The notes under the pieces were generated by a model, which worked only from the letters and a program-made list of their open reading frames with translations, was not told the DNA's origin and ran no database searches. 64,000 nucleotides of DNA from Cyanoderma ruficeps (lineage: Eukaryota > Chordata > Aves > Passeriformes > Timaliidae), in contig VZDJ01000219.1 of assembly GCA_008694505.1 (NCBI GenBank), forward strand, positions 7,357,089 through 7,421,088, written 5' to 3'. Below are positions 22,512-34,450 of this stretch, piece by piece. Made by a program: the position numbers and the translations under genes. The stretch's first letter is position 1. Each line of letters begins with the position of its first letter.

Positions 22512-23060
22512 TGTCCTGGTTCCAGCTGGGACAGAATTAATTTTCTTCCGGGTAGGTGGTTCATTGCTGTGGTTTGGATTTAGGATGAGAATAATGTGGA
22601 TAACATACGGATGTTTTAGCTGCTGCTGAGCAGCGCTTGCTGCAAGTCAAGGACCTTTTAGCTTCTCACTCCACCAGCAGGGAGGCTGTGGGGGCATGAG
22701 AAGCTGGCAGGGGACCCAGCCAGGATAACTGACCCCAGGGACAGTCCAGACCATGTGAGACCATGCTTAGGCTATAAACCAGGGACAAAGCTGGTCAGGG
22801 GCTGCTGCTGAGGAGCTGGCCAGGCATCACTCAGTGGGAGGTGAGAAGTTGCACTTTGCATCACTTGGGTAATATTACTATTATTACCATTATTACTACT
22901 ACTATTATTATTCTTATCATCATCCCTTCCTTCTCTGTCCTGTTTAATGTCTTCATTGCAACCCGTGGATATTTCTTGTCTTCCCTATTGTCTCCCCCCC
23001 TATTTTACTGCCAGGGGCAGTGAGGGAGTGGCTGTGTGGACTTCAGCTGCTGTGGTGACA
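22512..23060 (+). mobile_element. Solo LTR of the same avian ERV family (plus strand)
   Basis: It starts TGTCCTGGTTCCAGCTGGGA and ends GTGGCTGTGTGGACTTCAGC...GGTGACA, the family's TG...CA termini. It shares with the copy at 7 kb, in order, the GAATTAATTTTC block, GTTTTAGCTGCTGCTGAG, AAGTCAAGGACCTTTTAGC and a TATA box (TATAAA at 22773-22778). Then come the trinucleotide region (ATTATTACC/ACTACT type, about 22870-22925), the CTGTCCTGTTTAATGTCTTC block and the GGGGCAGTGAGGGAGTGG block. No internal retroviral genes flank it, so it is a solo LTR. It lies in the same sense as SPOCK1. No convincing target duplication was found. Confidence 0.88.
22870..22925. repeat. Imperfect ATT/ACT/ATC trinucleotide tract in the LTR
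   Basis: A mixed (ATT)n/(ACT)n/(ATC)n run that corresponds to the pure (ATT)n tract of the minus-strand LTR at 7.1 kb. Confidence 0.85.
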
Positions 23061-26000
23061 TCCCTGTGAATTTCCATGTATGTGTGGAACTATCTGTGCA
23101 TCCATGGGCACACAGGTGAATGTATTTGGTGCTGTTTTTGCAAACAAGCAGAATCAGAGGAACAATGTTATACAGTCGTCAGAGGAGAAAGAAAGTTATG
23201 CTGTAGGATTTGAAACAGCACTTTCACATTCAGTTCTTTCCAGCTACATGTAGTACTTTGAAAGAGAGTTTTGTCACATCTTTCCAAGACACCACGGTGG
23301 TTATGTAATTGCTATCATGAAGAGTTGCTGATATGTTTTCCAGTGATCACACCAGATGTTTTATGGCTCCCAGTTCCTTACTGCTAGGGCATGTGAACAT
23401 TGGAGTGTGTGTGGGTGTGTGTTAAGATCTTAATTATGCAGTCTGTTGATAAAACTTGCACATTCAATTGGGACTGTAACAAAGGTAAGGCAGGGCAGAT
23501 ACACTACATTTATAACATTCCTCTTCCTCACCTTTTTCACCCTGTGTATTACCCAGTGTGTTATGGGTCTGTAGAGGGTTGGAAACCGTTTTATGCTGTT
23601 GGACTTGTTGACTGCTGGCATTATGGAGTTGGCAGAATCGCCAGAAAACTTTGCTGAGTTTCTTTAGCACCTCTGCAAAGGGCTGTGATGCCAAATGTGA
23701 CTGACTTCAAGCCTGGTCAGGTACTGTCACTCTCCATCCCTCTTTCCTTGTTCCACTTGTTTTGTGTGCTCTGAATGTGCAGAGAACTGAGGCAGCACTT
23801 CATGTGGGCACCGTGCTGTAAAGCTGCAGGCATGAAATCTGGAGAGGTTTTCCCAAAGTGGGCTGGAAGTCAGTGGGACACATAAAGAGTATCAGTCTAA
23901 TGGAATGAGCAGGCCAGCAGAATATTGTTCATTATGACCGCTCATGTTTTGTTTGACTGCTTTAGACATTTACATGCTTGACCCAGTACCTGCAGTTGAA
24001 CAAAATATGTTTGATCTCTCTTCACTATAAACTTCGTTGCATATAAAATTAAAGAGAACGTGGGCATTTCCTTCTTGCACTTTGTTTTTTTTCTAGGATT
24101 GTACCTCCCATAAATAACACAACTCAGTGATTTTACTTCCTATGGATTTCACTAGCCCCTTCAATTTTCAGTTTGAAACAAATGGTGTTTTCACTTTGTT
24201 TAAAACAATTTCAGCCTCATTGCTTTCATCTGGTCAAATAATCCTTTAATCCATGCTCAGAACCAATTTATCTTTTATTTTTTAATGTTTTTCTTAGTGG
24301 ATGCCTGTATTATGCTATGGTAATGCAGATAAAGTATGATTGATCAGTTAATCAAATGAGATTTATTACCGGTTCATTAATTCTGGCTACATAGATGATT
24401 AAAACCACAGATTTTTACACCTAGGGCCAGTGATATTTTTTTATAATATGGATTTAGAATATATTTATGCAAGCAGAAAATTGAATCAACATTACCATCA
24501 GTGCATTAAATTACGGGATTTTATTAGAGAAGAGTTCCCTTATAACAGTAGATATAGATATGGGAAAAAAAAAAACAAGGCATGATGAGAATTACCATCA
24601 AAGGTTTTCCATCTTTAAATTAAAATTTGATCTTTAAAATATTGTGCATGCCCAAAATAATTCTTTTTGTGTGCTGGATGCCATTGCTATGTGATTTATG
24701 TGTTCTCAATGTGCACACCTCTCTCCCAGAATCATGAGATGCTCCTGATGATTTGGTTTATGTGCTTTGATTTGTGCAGTCTGAGTTAGTATGGTCCCCT
24801 GGATCAAATTTAATAAAAGGAAGGAAGGTGAAAATTCTTTGCTATGGAGGACTGACTTTTTTTCTACATTATAAACAACCGAAACATAAATATGACAAAG
24901 AATAACTGTTACTTAAACCTGACTCAGGGCAGCAATACTGTGATTGAAGAGTCTGCACAGTAGTTAATGGTCCTTCAGCTCTTTAAGCTTCGTGCCATTG
25001 CACTATCCCTTGTGGCCAAGTGAACTTTTGTAAAAGCTTTGGGTTTGCTCATGCAAATTCTATCCAATTTTTAATTCAAAAAAACCCCAAAAACTTGCAC
25101 TTCTGTGTACCCTTCCACTACTGCTTTCTGTAAATTGATAAGAAAAAATTGATGATATCTTTTATGACACTGTTTGTTCTCTGTAATCCTGCGGGATCTA
25201 AAGTTCACATGCCCAATATGTTCTCAGGATGAAACACCAGCTCTCTTTGTAGTCAATGGCAATTCGGTCATTTTCCCTAGTGGAGGCAGATTTTCAACCC
25301 AAATGCTTAGGTTCTTTTTGGTTCTATTTATTTCTAAATTACCTACAGGGATTTTTCGGGGATGAAAGGGGAGATGATGTTATTTGGGATAAAAGACAGG
25401 ATGCAATAAAGCAGAATGGCTGGCTCATCTGAACTACTTCAGAGACCAAAAGATCCTGTTGAATCTCAGGATAAGACTTTCTCAAGTCCATTGATTTTTT
25501 TGAATTGGGTCTGGGTTTTTTTCTTCATTTTCTTTCAGAATTTCTGTTGTATTTTCCAATACTGTATCTTCTGGCCTCTGTGAACTTTGATGTTTTCTCT
25601 GCCTTTTAAGCCTTTTCTTTCATTCTACTCCTTTTGGCTCTCTCCATCCGAACTATTATCTGTTTTTTTACTTCTTCAGCATGGATCCCTCTCGCTTGTG
25701 AAGTGCTGATATGTTCCCCATCAGCAGTGTTGATTGCTCCCATTAATGCTTTCCCAGTATCTTTTTGTAGGAGTTGCTGTGTGATCAGAAAGGTCAGATC
25801 AGCCTCCACCTTGTGAGCATCTGGTGTTTTTGCTAATATCAGAAGTAATCAGAGGAAAAAGGAAAGATAAGATCAGGGAGCAGCAAGATGCTTCCATGGC
25901 TGTGGGGCAGCTGGAAATCGTGATTGAAAGGCATGCTGTCAAACATTGCGTATCTATATGGAGTCAGAAAAGAGCAATACTAAGAATATTTAGTTAAAAA

Positions 26001-29000
26001 AAANAAACCTAAACCAAAACAACGACAACAAAAAAACCCCAAAAACCCAAACTAAAAGGTCAGCCTTTTGCTTAATGAAGTCAGAAGTGAAGTCAGTTAT
26101 AATCCAGAGGGAAAAAAAATGCTGTTTCTGCAGGAGTTAAGAAAACAAAGTGAGTTTGTTTAAATATGATCTCACACAGTTATGCTCAACCAGGTGACTA
26201 GAAAAGCAATTAAGGGCAAAACATCAGCAAGGAGACCTTCCAGAATGAAAATGAAACTGAAGATTGCTGTTGTTTACCTGCCGCCCCTCTGAACTGAAAT
26301 TACTTTTTGTTGTTTCTACATTCAAGCGCAAAGACAAAAGCAGTTTAATCTATTTTATATCTTTTCAGAAACTCCTGATGGGAATGATCATTTTTCCAAT
26401 CTGCCTTATTTGCGCCTAAAGAAATAGAAAAGTAGCCAAAATAATGTTATTTTAGTATTTTCCTTCAGTTGCAAAAATCAACCCTTAGAGTTTCTCTCAA
26501 AGTTTCTTTTTATCTTCTTCACCTAATTGTCACTCCAAACATGATCTAAAATGGGGAATGTGCTCTAGATTTACAGTATGCCCTTTTCTGTGGGAAGATA
26601 TAATGATATTTGGCTTATTATTTTGTCATATTAAGATGTGGTAGTGTTTTTACTTTAATGTACCACTGAAATGGGATTATAACCAATTTTAACAAAACTA
26701 GATAATTCGAAGAAGTAAGATATTGCCTGAAAGTTTGGAGTAATTTTTGCTGCTAGAGACAATCACAGGACAAATTATTTCTAATATGACTGCCACATAC
26801 TGATTGCATGTAAATGCACATAAATAACCCTCTGTCTCACACTTAAGAGTATCTAAAGATGACCCGGAAAATGAGAATGAGTTGTGTTCATACTCAAAAC
26901 TGGATGGACTCCTCAAGGATAATCAGCACATTCCTCATTGTGCTTTTTTACTGAAAATCTGTAACCCAGTTATCTCTTCAGAATTCAGAAATTCATTATT
27001 TTCTTCCAATCATAAAACTCTCCAACATGAAACCATCTCACCAGACACAAAGCCCTTATCTTGGCTTCCTGGTCACCATGTTCTTTCCCAGGGAGGTGAT
27101 TTCCCACTGTTTCCCCAAGGACTGCAACTCAGCTGCAGGACCTGTGAACGTCTTCTCCTGAGAGCTCATATAACTCCAACCACTGCTCACCCAGGGTAAT
27201 CACAGACCTCTGGAGAAGGCAGTCTGACTCCCTGTGAAGATTCCTCCAATACTCCACCAAAGCCCCCACACTGGAATTTGTCTGTTGTTTCTCATTCTGT
27301 CCTTATAGATATGGAGAGCAATCTTCAAGGATAACTGCTTGCTTTGTGACAAGTATTTTCTCATTTTAAGATGTCTCATTACTCCCTTGTTGAGTCTTCC
27401 TTTTCTCAAGTAGTTCAATCTATTTCCTTTTTTTCATTTCCTTTGAAATCGTATAATTTTTTTTATCAATTTTACTGTTCACCCCTGAATTCTTATCCTC
27501 ATCTTACCCTCTTATCCTGTTTATACTTTTACCCAGACAGAACCATGTGCCAATAAAGGCATCAACAATGCTTAATAGAGCAGAATAATCATCTCCTGTG
27601 TTTTAGTTAAGACTTCCTGCTAATACACTCAGTTAAAAGAGTTTACTTTTGTTGCAGCAGCTTGACAGTTTTGATTCCTATTCAGCCTGCAGTTTGTTGA
27701 CACTCTGGGATCTCATTTTGTATTATTTCTACCTAGTCAATCTCCATTTTGTGTTTATTGCTTTGATTTCTGCTTTCTGATGCTGCTGCTTTGTATTTGT
27801 GTGTACTGACTGTTGTCTTATTCATTCCTCTCATTTCCCAAGATCATTTTTAACTGTAACCTCCAGAGCATGACAGCTCTTTTCCTCATTTCTGTGGCTT
27901 ATAAGCCTGCTCCCCATTCCGTTATCCAAACAGTTGGGCTATGTTTTTTAATCTCACAATACCTCCTCATTTAACTGAATCACGCCAATTAGCAAAATGC
28001 CCCTTGTGTGAAGACAGACTAACGTGAAAAAAATGAAATGAACCCCTCAGATGCCTGTGTTCATTTTAGCACACTTGGTGCTGGCCGGGCAGTTTTGTTT
28101 GTTGGTGTCTGGGGGTTGAGGATGGATGTTGAGTGTTTAGCAGCTGCTCTGAGTTATCCTGTATATTCCACATTCTCCGAGGGCTGAGCCTCCCGAGGTG
28201 CCGAGCCTGCCCAGCAGCCCGGAGGGAAGGAACAGATGTAGCAGCTTCACACATCCGTGGGAGCAGTTTGCTGAGCCAGGGTAATGTTTGTTCTGTTTGG
28301 CAAGGTAATTATCAAACTGGTCAAAACCCAGGAGCCTTGTTCTCACTGTGGGGAACTGAGCATCCTTCCTGCCGAGAGTGCCTGAACCTAAATCAAAGCC
28401 ATTAGGCACTAAGTACTGACGAAGTGACAACAAGAAGTCAAGGTGGCTTTGTCAGATTCTTTTTTTCCTAGTCAGAAACTGAGCTGCTGAAAACTTTTTA
28501 ACAGGGAGATATTTCATGTAAGGAAACTCAGCTGTCTGAGGCTGGTAGCTGCAAAGGAACAGAACAAGAGCTGCAAGTCCTGTCTTGGTGCACAAAAGAA
28601 ATTTGGGAGTGTGGCTTTTGTCCACTGCCACTCTGTCTGTCTGTGCTGCCTGCAGGAGAGCTGCTGTGGCTGGAGCTATGGGCAGACCGAATGTGATTGT
28701 TGGAGTCAGAACCAGCCTGTGGCTGTGCAGGGTTGGCAGCTGAACCACTGGACCCTCCATTTGTGTATCAGCAAGGACAAGAATATCCTTTGTGGACAAT
28801 CTTCCCAAATTTAGAGCTTCTCCATGTCAGCAAACTTCCAATTCAGAATAGTCTGATAAATAAGATCAAATACAACTATGCTGAAGTAAATCATATTTCC
28901 AGCAATATTTGATGCTTTTCCTTGCATTTTCCAGGGTCTTTTCACTAGTTCTGTGCATGGAGAAGTCACATTTGTGCTCCTCACAGATGTTATTGTGCCC

Positions 29001-32000
29001 TCCTGGGAGCCAGGAGCGTCAGTTCTGTAAAATGCACTTTGATCCCATGAGGTGTCACTTCAGCCTTTCCCCAGAGCGAGGTGTAGATGGCATGTGTGGT
29101 AAACACTTTCATTTGGTCAATAGTTTAATTTGGTCTGCAACTTTAATGACATTTGAGAGTATGTGCTGGCATTTCTGCTAGGCTGCCTGCCATCATTTTT
29201 GCCTTGACATGGCAAATAAAGGCTTACTAACTCAGGAAGGAATTAGCATGAAAGATGTCCATCAATCTCCATAAAGAAGCATTATGTAGTAGATTTTTAT
29301 TAACTCTGAAGTAAAGGCAGCATAATTGAACAGAAATGTGTGCAGCAACTGATAGGCTTGTTTGAGAAATTCTCAGTGTTGCTGGTTTTCATTCTTTTTG
29401 AGCAGAATTTTAATTCCAGCCGCATTTCTTTTGCTATCACTCCTCAGCCTGTGGACAATACTAAATATTTTATTTTCAGAAGCTTTGCAGAAAAATCTGC
29501 GTTTCTTACTCTTCAAAAGGGGCTGACTGACCTGAAATCAGATAAGATGCACAGAAGAAGGTTCGTTCTATTACCCCTGTGCTGCAAAGTCACTTCTGGT
29601 TCAGCTGGCTGTTATTAGCCCTATCTAGCAAAACAGTTCACAGCATCCTATATTGATAGCAGAAGATAAATGTTACACTAGATGCACTTTAGAAGTTCAT
29701 TCCAAATTTAGAAGCATCACTAGTAGCTGATATATCCGACAACTTAGGTATGAAGAGTATCACTGGAACTGATATGGCCTCGCAAAAAGATTTTGAGAAT
29801 CTGCTGCAAATTAGCCTGGCTGTTATGAGCACATTCTATTTTATGGCATTAGAGACTGCAAAGCAGGTACACCTTGGAAAAAATGGACATAAATTAGCCT
29901 TGTAAATTGTTTCATATCTTGTATTAAATGAACTGCTGAGAGTCTAATCAAAAAAGCATGGGCATAAAACAGATTCCCATGGATTTCAGAGGTCTTGGGT
30001 TCAGATCCTATGTCTGTGTGTTTATCAAGGTCATATTGTGAATCCATTCAAGTTCCAGAAGAATTAACTACCTTCAGTTCTTTAACTTGTAAGGCTCTAG
30101 GTTGGCTCGTTAGTTAGGTGTAGGAATGCCAATCATTATCACTCTTCCTCTCCATGCACAGTTCCTGTTGACTGCAGTAGGAGTTTCCTGCTTGGAGAGA
30201 CAGAGGAATCAGCCTTAAAAAGGTGAATAAGCCAGAATGACCTGCCTGCTCAGCTTTCATTACTCAGTGCCTTACTCAAGCTTGGTGACTTTTCACTGAT
30301 TAATTACAACTGTCAGGAAGTAAGACTGAATTAAGGATTTTTCTGTTGCTTCTAAGATGTTACTTTACAAGGTATCCTATAGGTTCTCCATTTGGGGGTC
30401 AAAATATTTGTACCAATTGCGTATTTGTAACTAAATTGTTGAGATTGCCAAATGTTATGAAACTCTGGTAATCATTGAATTTTTGCCTCATTCCAAGTCC
30501 TTTCATATTCTGCAGTCCTATAGCTCCTTAGCTGAAATCCACAGCCTTGACATCTGAATGAGGTTTTTTGTTGCTTGAGTAGAACAACGATTTTGTGACA
30601 CACTTTTTAGTGAGATTAACATTCTTAATTTACTTTAAAAGCTTATTCAGTCCCTGATATATTACAAGAAAATAACTATCCTCTATCTCCAGAAGTCTCT
30701 TTATTTCACTGAGGAAGCATCTTTAACTTCAGCAGGAAGGAGCTGTGTTAGCTTTTATATACTGCTACCCACCACCTAGCCTTGATTTGTTGAAACTGCC
30801 TCCCATGCAGAAAAAGCATCTTTTAGTTGGGAAGCATCCTAATATTAAAACTCCACAGATTTTCTATATCCTTTAGTACATCATAGTAACTTGCAACAGA
30901 TTTCCTTCTACAAGGAGAAGGAAATCTGAGCGATGAAAAGACAAAAAGACACAAAAGTGAATTAATTCTTTGCAATCAGATCATTAGATATGTGGCACAT
31001 GAAACTCCTGATTATTAAATCACATAAAAATTTATTTCACTTGCAGCTCTTTCTTTGAAGTACCAGAGGCCAGATGCATCTGACATCAATAACATTCAGT
31101 TATCTGTTACTTCAGTTCAGCCCATCAGCTTTATGTGGCACTTTGTAGAATTCCTCATTAGTGGGTTCAGGACCCTGGATGAAGCAATGCCCTCACCACC
31201 TCGGTCCTCTGAGTTTTCCCATCAGAGATTGCTAATTGCTTTTGTGAAACGCTTCAGCTTGATGACATGCACAAGTAACCATTTAGATGTCTAGAATCTC
31301 AGCTCTAAAACAGGAGAATTCCTTGAATGGTTAAAGAGACATCTTTCTCTTTTCTCCAGTTTTATTTATGATGCAGAATGAAGATTTGCATTTTTAGAGC
31401 CCCTGATGCCTGGTTTTGCTTTGCTTGGTTTCAGTGCACTGGATTTTTCCACCCTCATCACCTGTGTTTGTGTGTCTCGATGTTTTCCTTCCAAACACTC
31501 GCTATTGCTTTTTTAATCCACCATTGCTTTGTTCTGGGAATGATCAAGGAAAAAGCTGTTTCACTGGTCAGCTCACTTGTGTCTTCAAACTCAGCAGATA
31601 ACTCAGACTTTGGATCTGCAGGAGCTCAAGCTTTTCTGATTCCTGATATGTGTAACCCTGTTCTCTTTCCCAGCCCCGGCTGTGCATTCCTTCTGATCAC
31701 TTGCGCTTTATCCAGAATGCAATTGATTAATTTTTTTCTTAACTTTCAAGTGTGTCTATAACTTCTGTCTGGTTGGTTTTTCACTCCAAAGCCCTGTGGT
31801 GGTGACACACATAAGCCACTACTGAGTGTGGTAAGTGAACGTAGAACACTCTGGTCTCTGGCTCAAATATTCTCGAGCATCAGGCCAAAATTGGATTCAA
31901 CAAACAGCAAGGGAGAGGAAGATTTCATTAGAAGTAGTGATTACGTGGTAATATGGATTAAATAGGTGCAGTATTGAGACAGAAGCATTTTATGCAGCAT

Positions 32001-33599
32001 TTTGTAGGAACAGCTGTTTAGCACTTTTTTTCAGCTCCAACTGAGGAGGTTCCTATGCACTGTAGCTCTTGGGCTTGTGGGGTGAGTGAAGGTTTAACAA
32101 GGCACTTCCATGAGATATTTGACTCATTTATTATAGATATCATATTAAAAAAAGTAGTTCTTAGTCACGTAGCTCTAATTTTCTATGCAAATTCTCCACA
32201 TTCATCTGCATAAATTGTGCTCTTCCTGTCTTTGGTTAAAGGCTATTCTTTTAGTTTCAAGGAAGGCGCTTTTTCTAAAATTTGGAAATTAGGTGATTTT
32301 TTCTTGAAATAAATCACTCCTGGGATAAGATACGGATTTGAATTGCAAAAAACATTATTTATGAATGCAAATATCTTTTAATCACCCCAAATATAACTGT
32401 CATCTCAAATGCCATGTAACTCGTGCAAAGCCCAAGTGGGGCTGCCTTGTGAAAGGAACTATGATTTGATGTTTACGTTTCTGGGTCTTAGAAGTATAGC
32501 TGGTTTTTTTTCTTCTTTTTCTTCTTTGTTTTAATAATAGAAACTTGGGAAGTAGGTCTTTTTCCCAGTGATACAGCTGAGGTCAGGCAGGATAGTTCAG
32601 TCAAATGTGTTAAATATATTATCAAGATACAGCTCATCAAATGATAAATATGTAAATGCATCAGTTTGAATAGGTCTGGGCAAGGAAAATTAGCATCTCC
32701 AAGGGTATTTCCTGGTGTCCTCTAGTGACCAAAGCTTCAAAAATGGACTGTATGAAAAGAAGTGTTTAATTCTTCAGCATCAGACTTTTTTCCATATAAA
32801 AGAAAACAGTATAACAAGGGCAGCCAGAATGTGGGAAAATTCAAAGCTTGCAATTTTTTCATTGCTCTTAGAATTTCAGGTATAACAAAATAAATAAATA
32901 AAAAGCACTCAGGGAAACAGTATTTGCATTTTCGCTAACTTGGGACCCAATCATGAAATTCAAATACTACAATACTGTGTATTTTATTGTGTGTATACTG
33001 TATTGTGTAGTACAGCTCAGGACAAAGTGGGAGGAACATTTCTTGGATAGGCATTCTGAAAAAAAAAAAATCCATTGGAGGTGTGATGATCTGTTTGGTT
33101 GGGGTGTATTGACTAAGCCTGTGAAATACTCTTTCTGGTTTTCCTTATTGTTTTGTGCTAAATGTACTGTCAATACTTCATTGGAGTCAGTGTAAAGTTT
33201 TCATCCTTCTCGTTCCTCTTGTGCGTTTTGTACAAATGTATTTTGCACTTTAGATATATGTCAAAATTATTTTCCTGATTTGAAAATTGAGGAAATATTA
33301 ATTTGTAATTCAGAGATCTGATAACCACAGTATTGAAGACTGGAAAGCAAACAATTCTCAATTTACTGTGGCAATAATAAGTGGATTACGTTCACATAGG
33401 AGGAAAATACTCTATTGCCAGTAATTTAATCTGGAATTTTTTCTTGGGTGGAAAAGAGGTGCTGATGTTCTACTGCAATCTGCTGCAAGACAGGCACATC
33501 ATTATTTTATAATTTCCAGAAGTCCAAACCTTTGCACCGAAAGAGTTCTGGGATTTTTGTTGCTTATTTCATAGGAATAAGAACTCTCTTCATTAAAAC
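23061..33599. other. Intronic sequence, no gene recognised
   Basis: No exon or clear transposon was found in this 10.5 kb. There are A/C-rich patches at 25078-25096 and 25995-26058 (the latter with an N at 26004) and a somewhat GC-richer, CpG-bearing segment around 28080-28260. ORFs of up to 132 codons show no recognisable domain and overlap others on the opposite strand. Confidence 0.5.
25995..26058. repeat. A/C-rich low-complexity tract with one N
   Basis: A run of A with an ambiguous base at 26004 passes into AAACC/AACAACGACAACA and AAAACCCC-type sequence. The N probably reflects difficulty calling the homopolymer. Confidence 0.85.
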
Positions 33600-34450
33600 T
33601 GTATGGTAATAGTGAAAAGAATTTTTTATTATTCATAAATAATGGCTGTTGACCTGGAGAGCAGCCAGTGAGATGAGTGATGCAATTGGCCTCTTGATTT
33701 TTAAAAGTTTTATTTATTTTTGAGCTCTGGCAGCAGCCTTTTGCTGAATTGAAGCATTAATGCACATAATACATTTGGCATGACAGAAGATCATCTCCAA
33801 ACCATAAATCTGCTGCTTAGGAGCAGTGTTAATCAAGCTGCTCCTCAGATTTGATTGAATTAATGAAAAATAAAGGAAACATAAATATAATCAATGTTGA
33901 GAAGGAAAAGAAGCATTATGGGGAACTTCAAGTTGTTTGTAGATAGATAAGGAGCAACCTGAGATGACTGCGTAAGCTGGTTGTCAAAATAGGAATGAGA
34001 TAAAAGTCATTTGCATCTGTTCAACATTTTATTCATCTGTGTTGCTGGAACTGTTTGTTCAGGTGCATTAAGGATGAAAATGTGCAGACCAAATATTTCA
34101 GCAGGGAGGCAGTAAAATTGTGAAGCCGCGATTATAACTTTGGGGAAAAAATTATGTATGTATTCTGGCATCTGCATTTGGGCTGCTGTCAGACGTGTTG
34201 GTTCCATGTTTCATGGTAGGAAAATTTTTTCTAGTGGTTGTTTTTTGGCACTAGGAGAAAGCTGTGGAAGCTTGAGCACCATTAAAATAGTTGTTAATGA
34301 GCTGTAAAGTCATGAATGGGCAGAGAGAAAAAATGTCATTACAGGAAACGATGCAATATTTTGCAAACCTGAACATTGATTTATTCCATTTTCTTCATTT
34401 GCAGTTAGTTAATTTAAAATGGCTTGGGGGCACTTGGATGAGTAGGAGAG
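33600..34450. promoter_or_regulatory. Candidate conserved non-coding element
   Basis: The block is dense in homeodomain- and POU-type motifs: TTAATCAAG, several ATTAAT, TTTGCATC with an octamer-like ATTTGCAT near 34010, and ATTTGCAT-like repeats. It also keeps a CCGCGATTATAA CpG pair near 34126 and shows neither repeat signature nor coding frame. Long vertebrate introns of brain-expressed genes often hold such elements. Conservation itself could not be tested. Confidence 0.3.
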
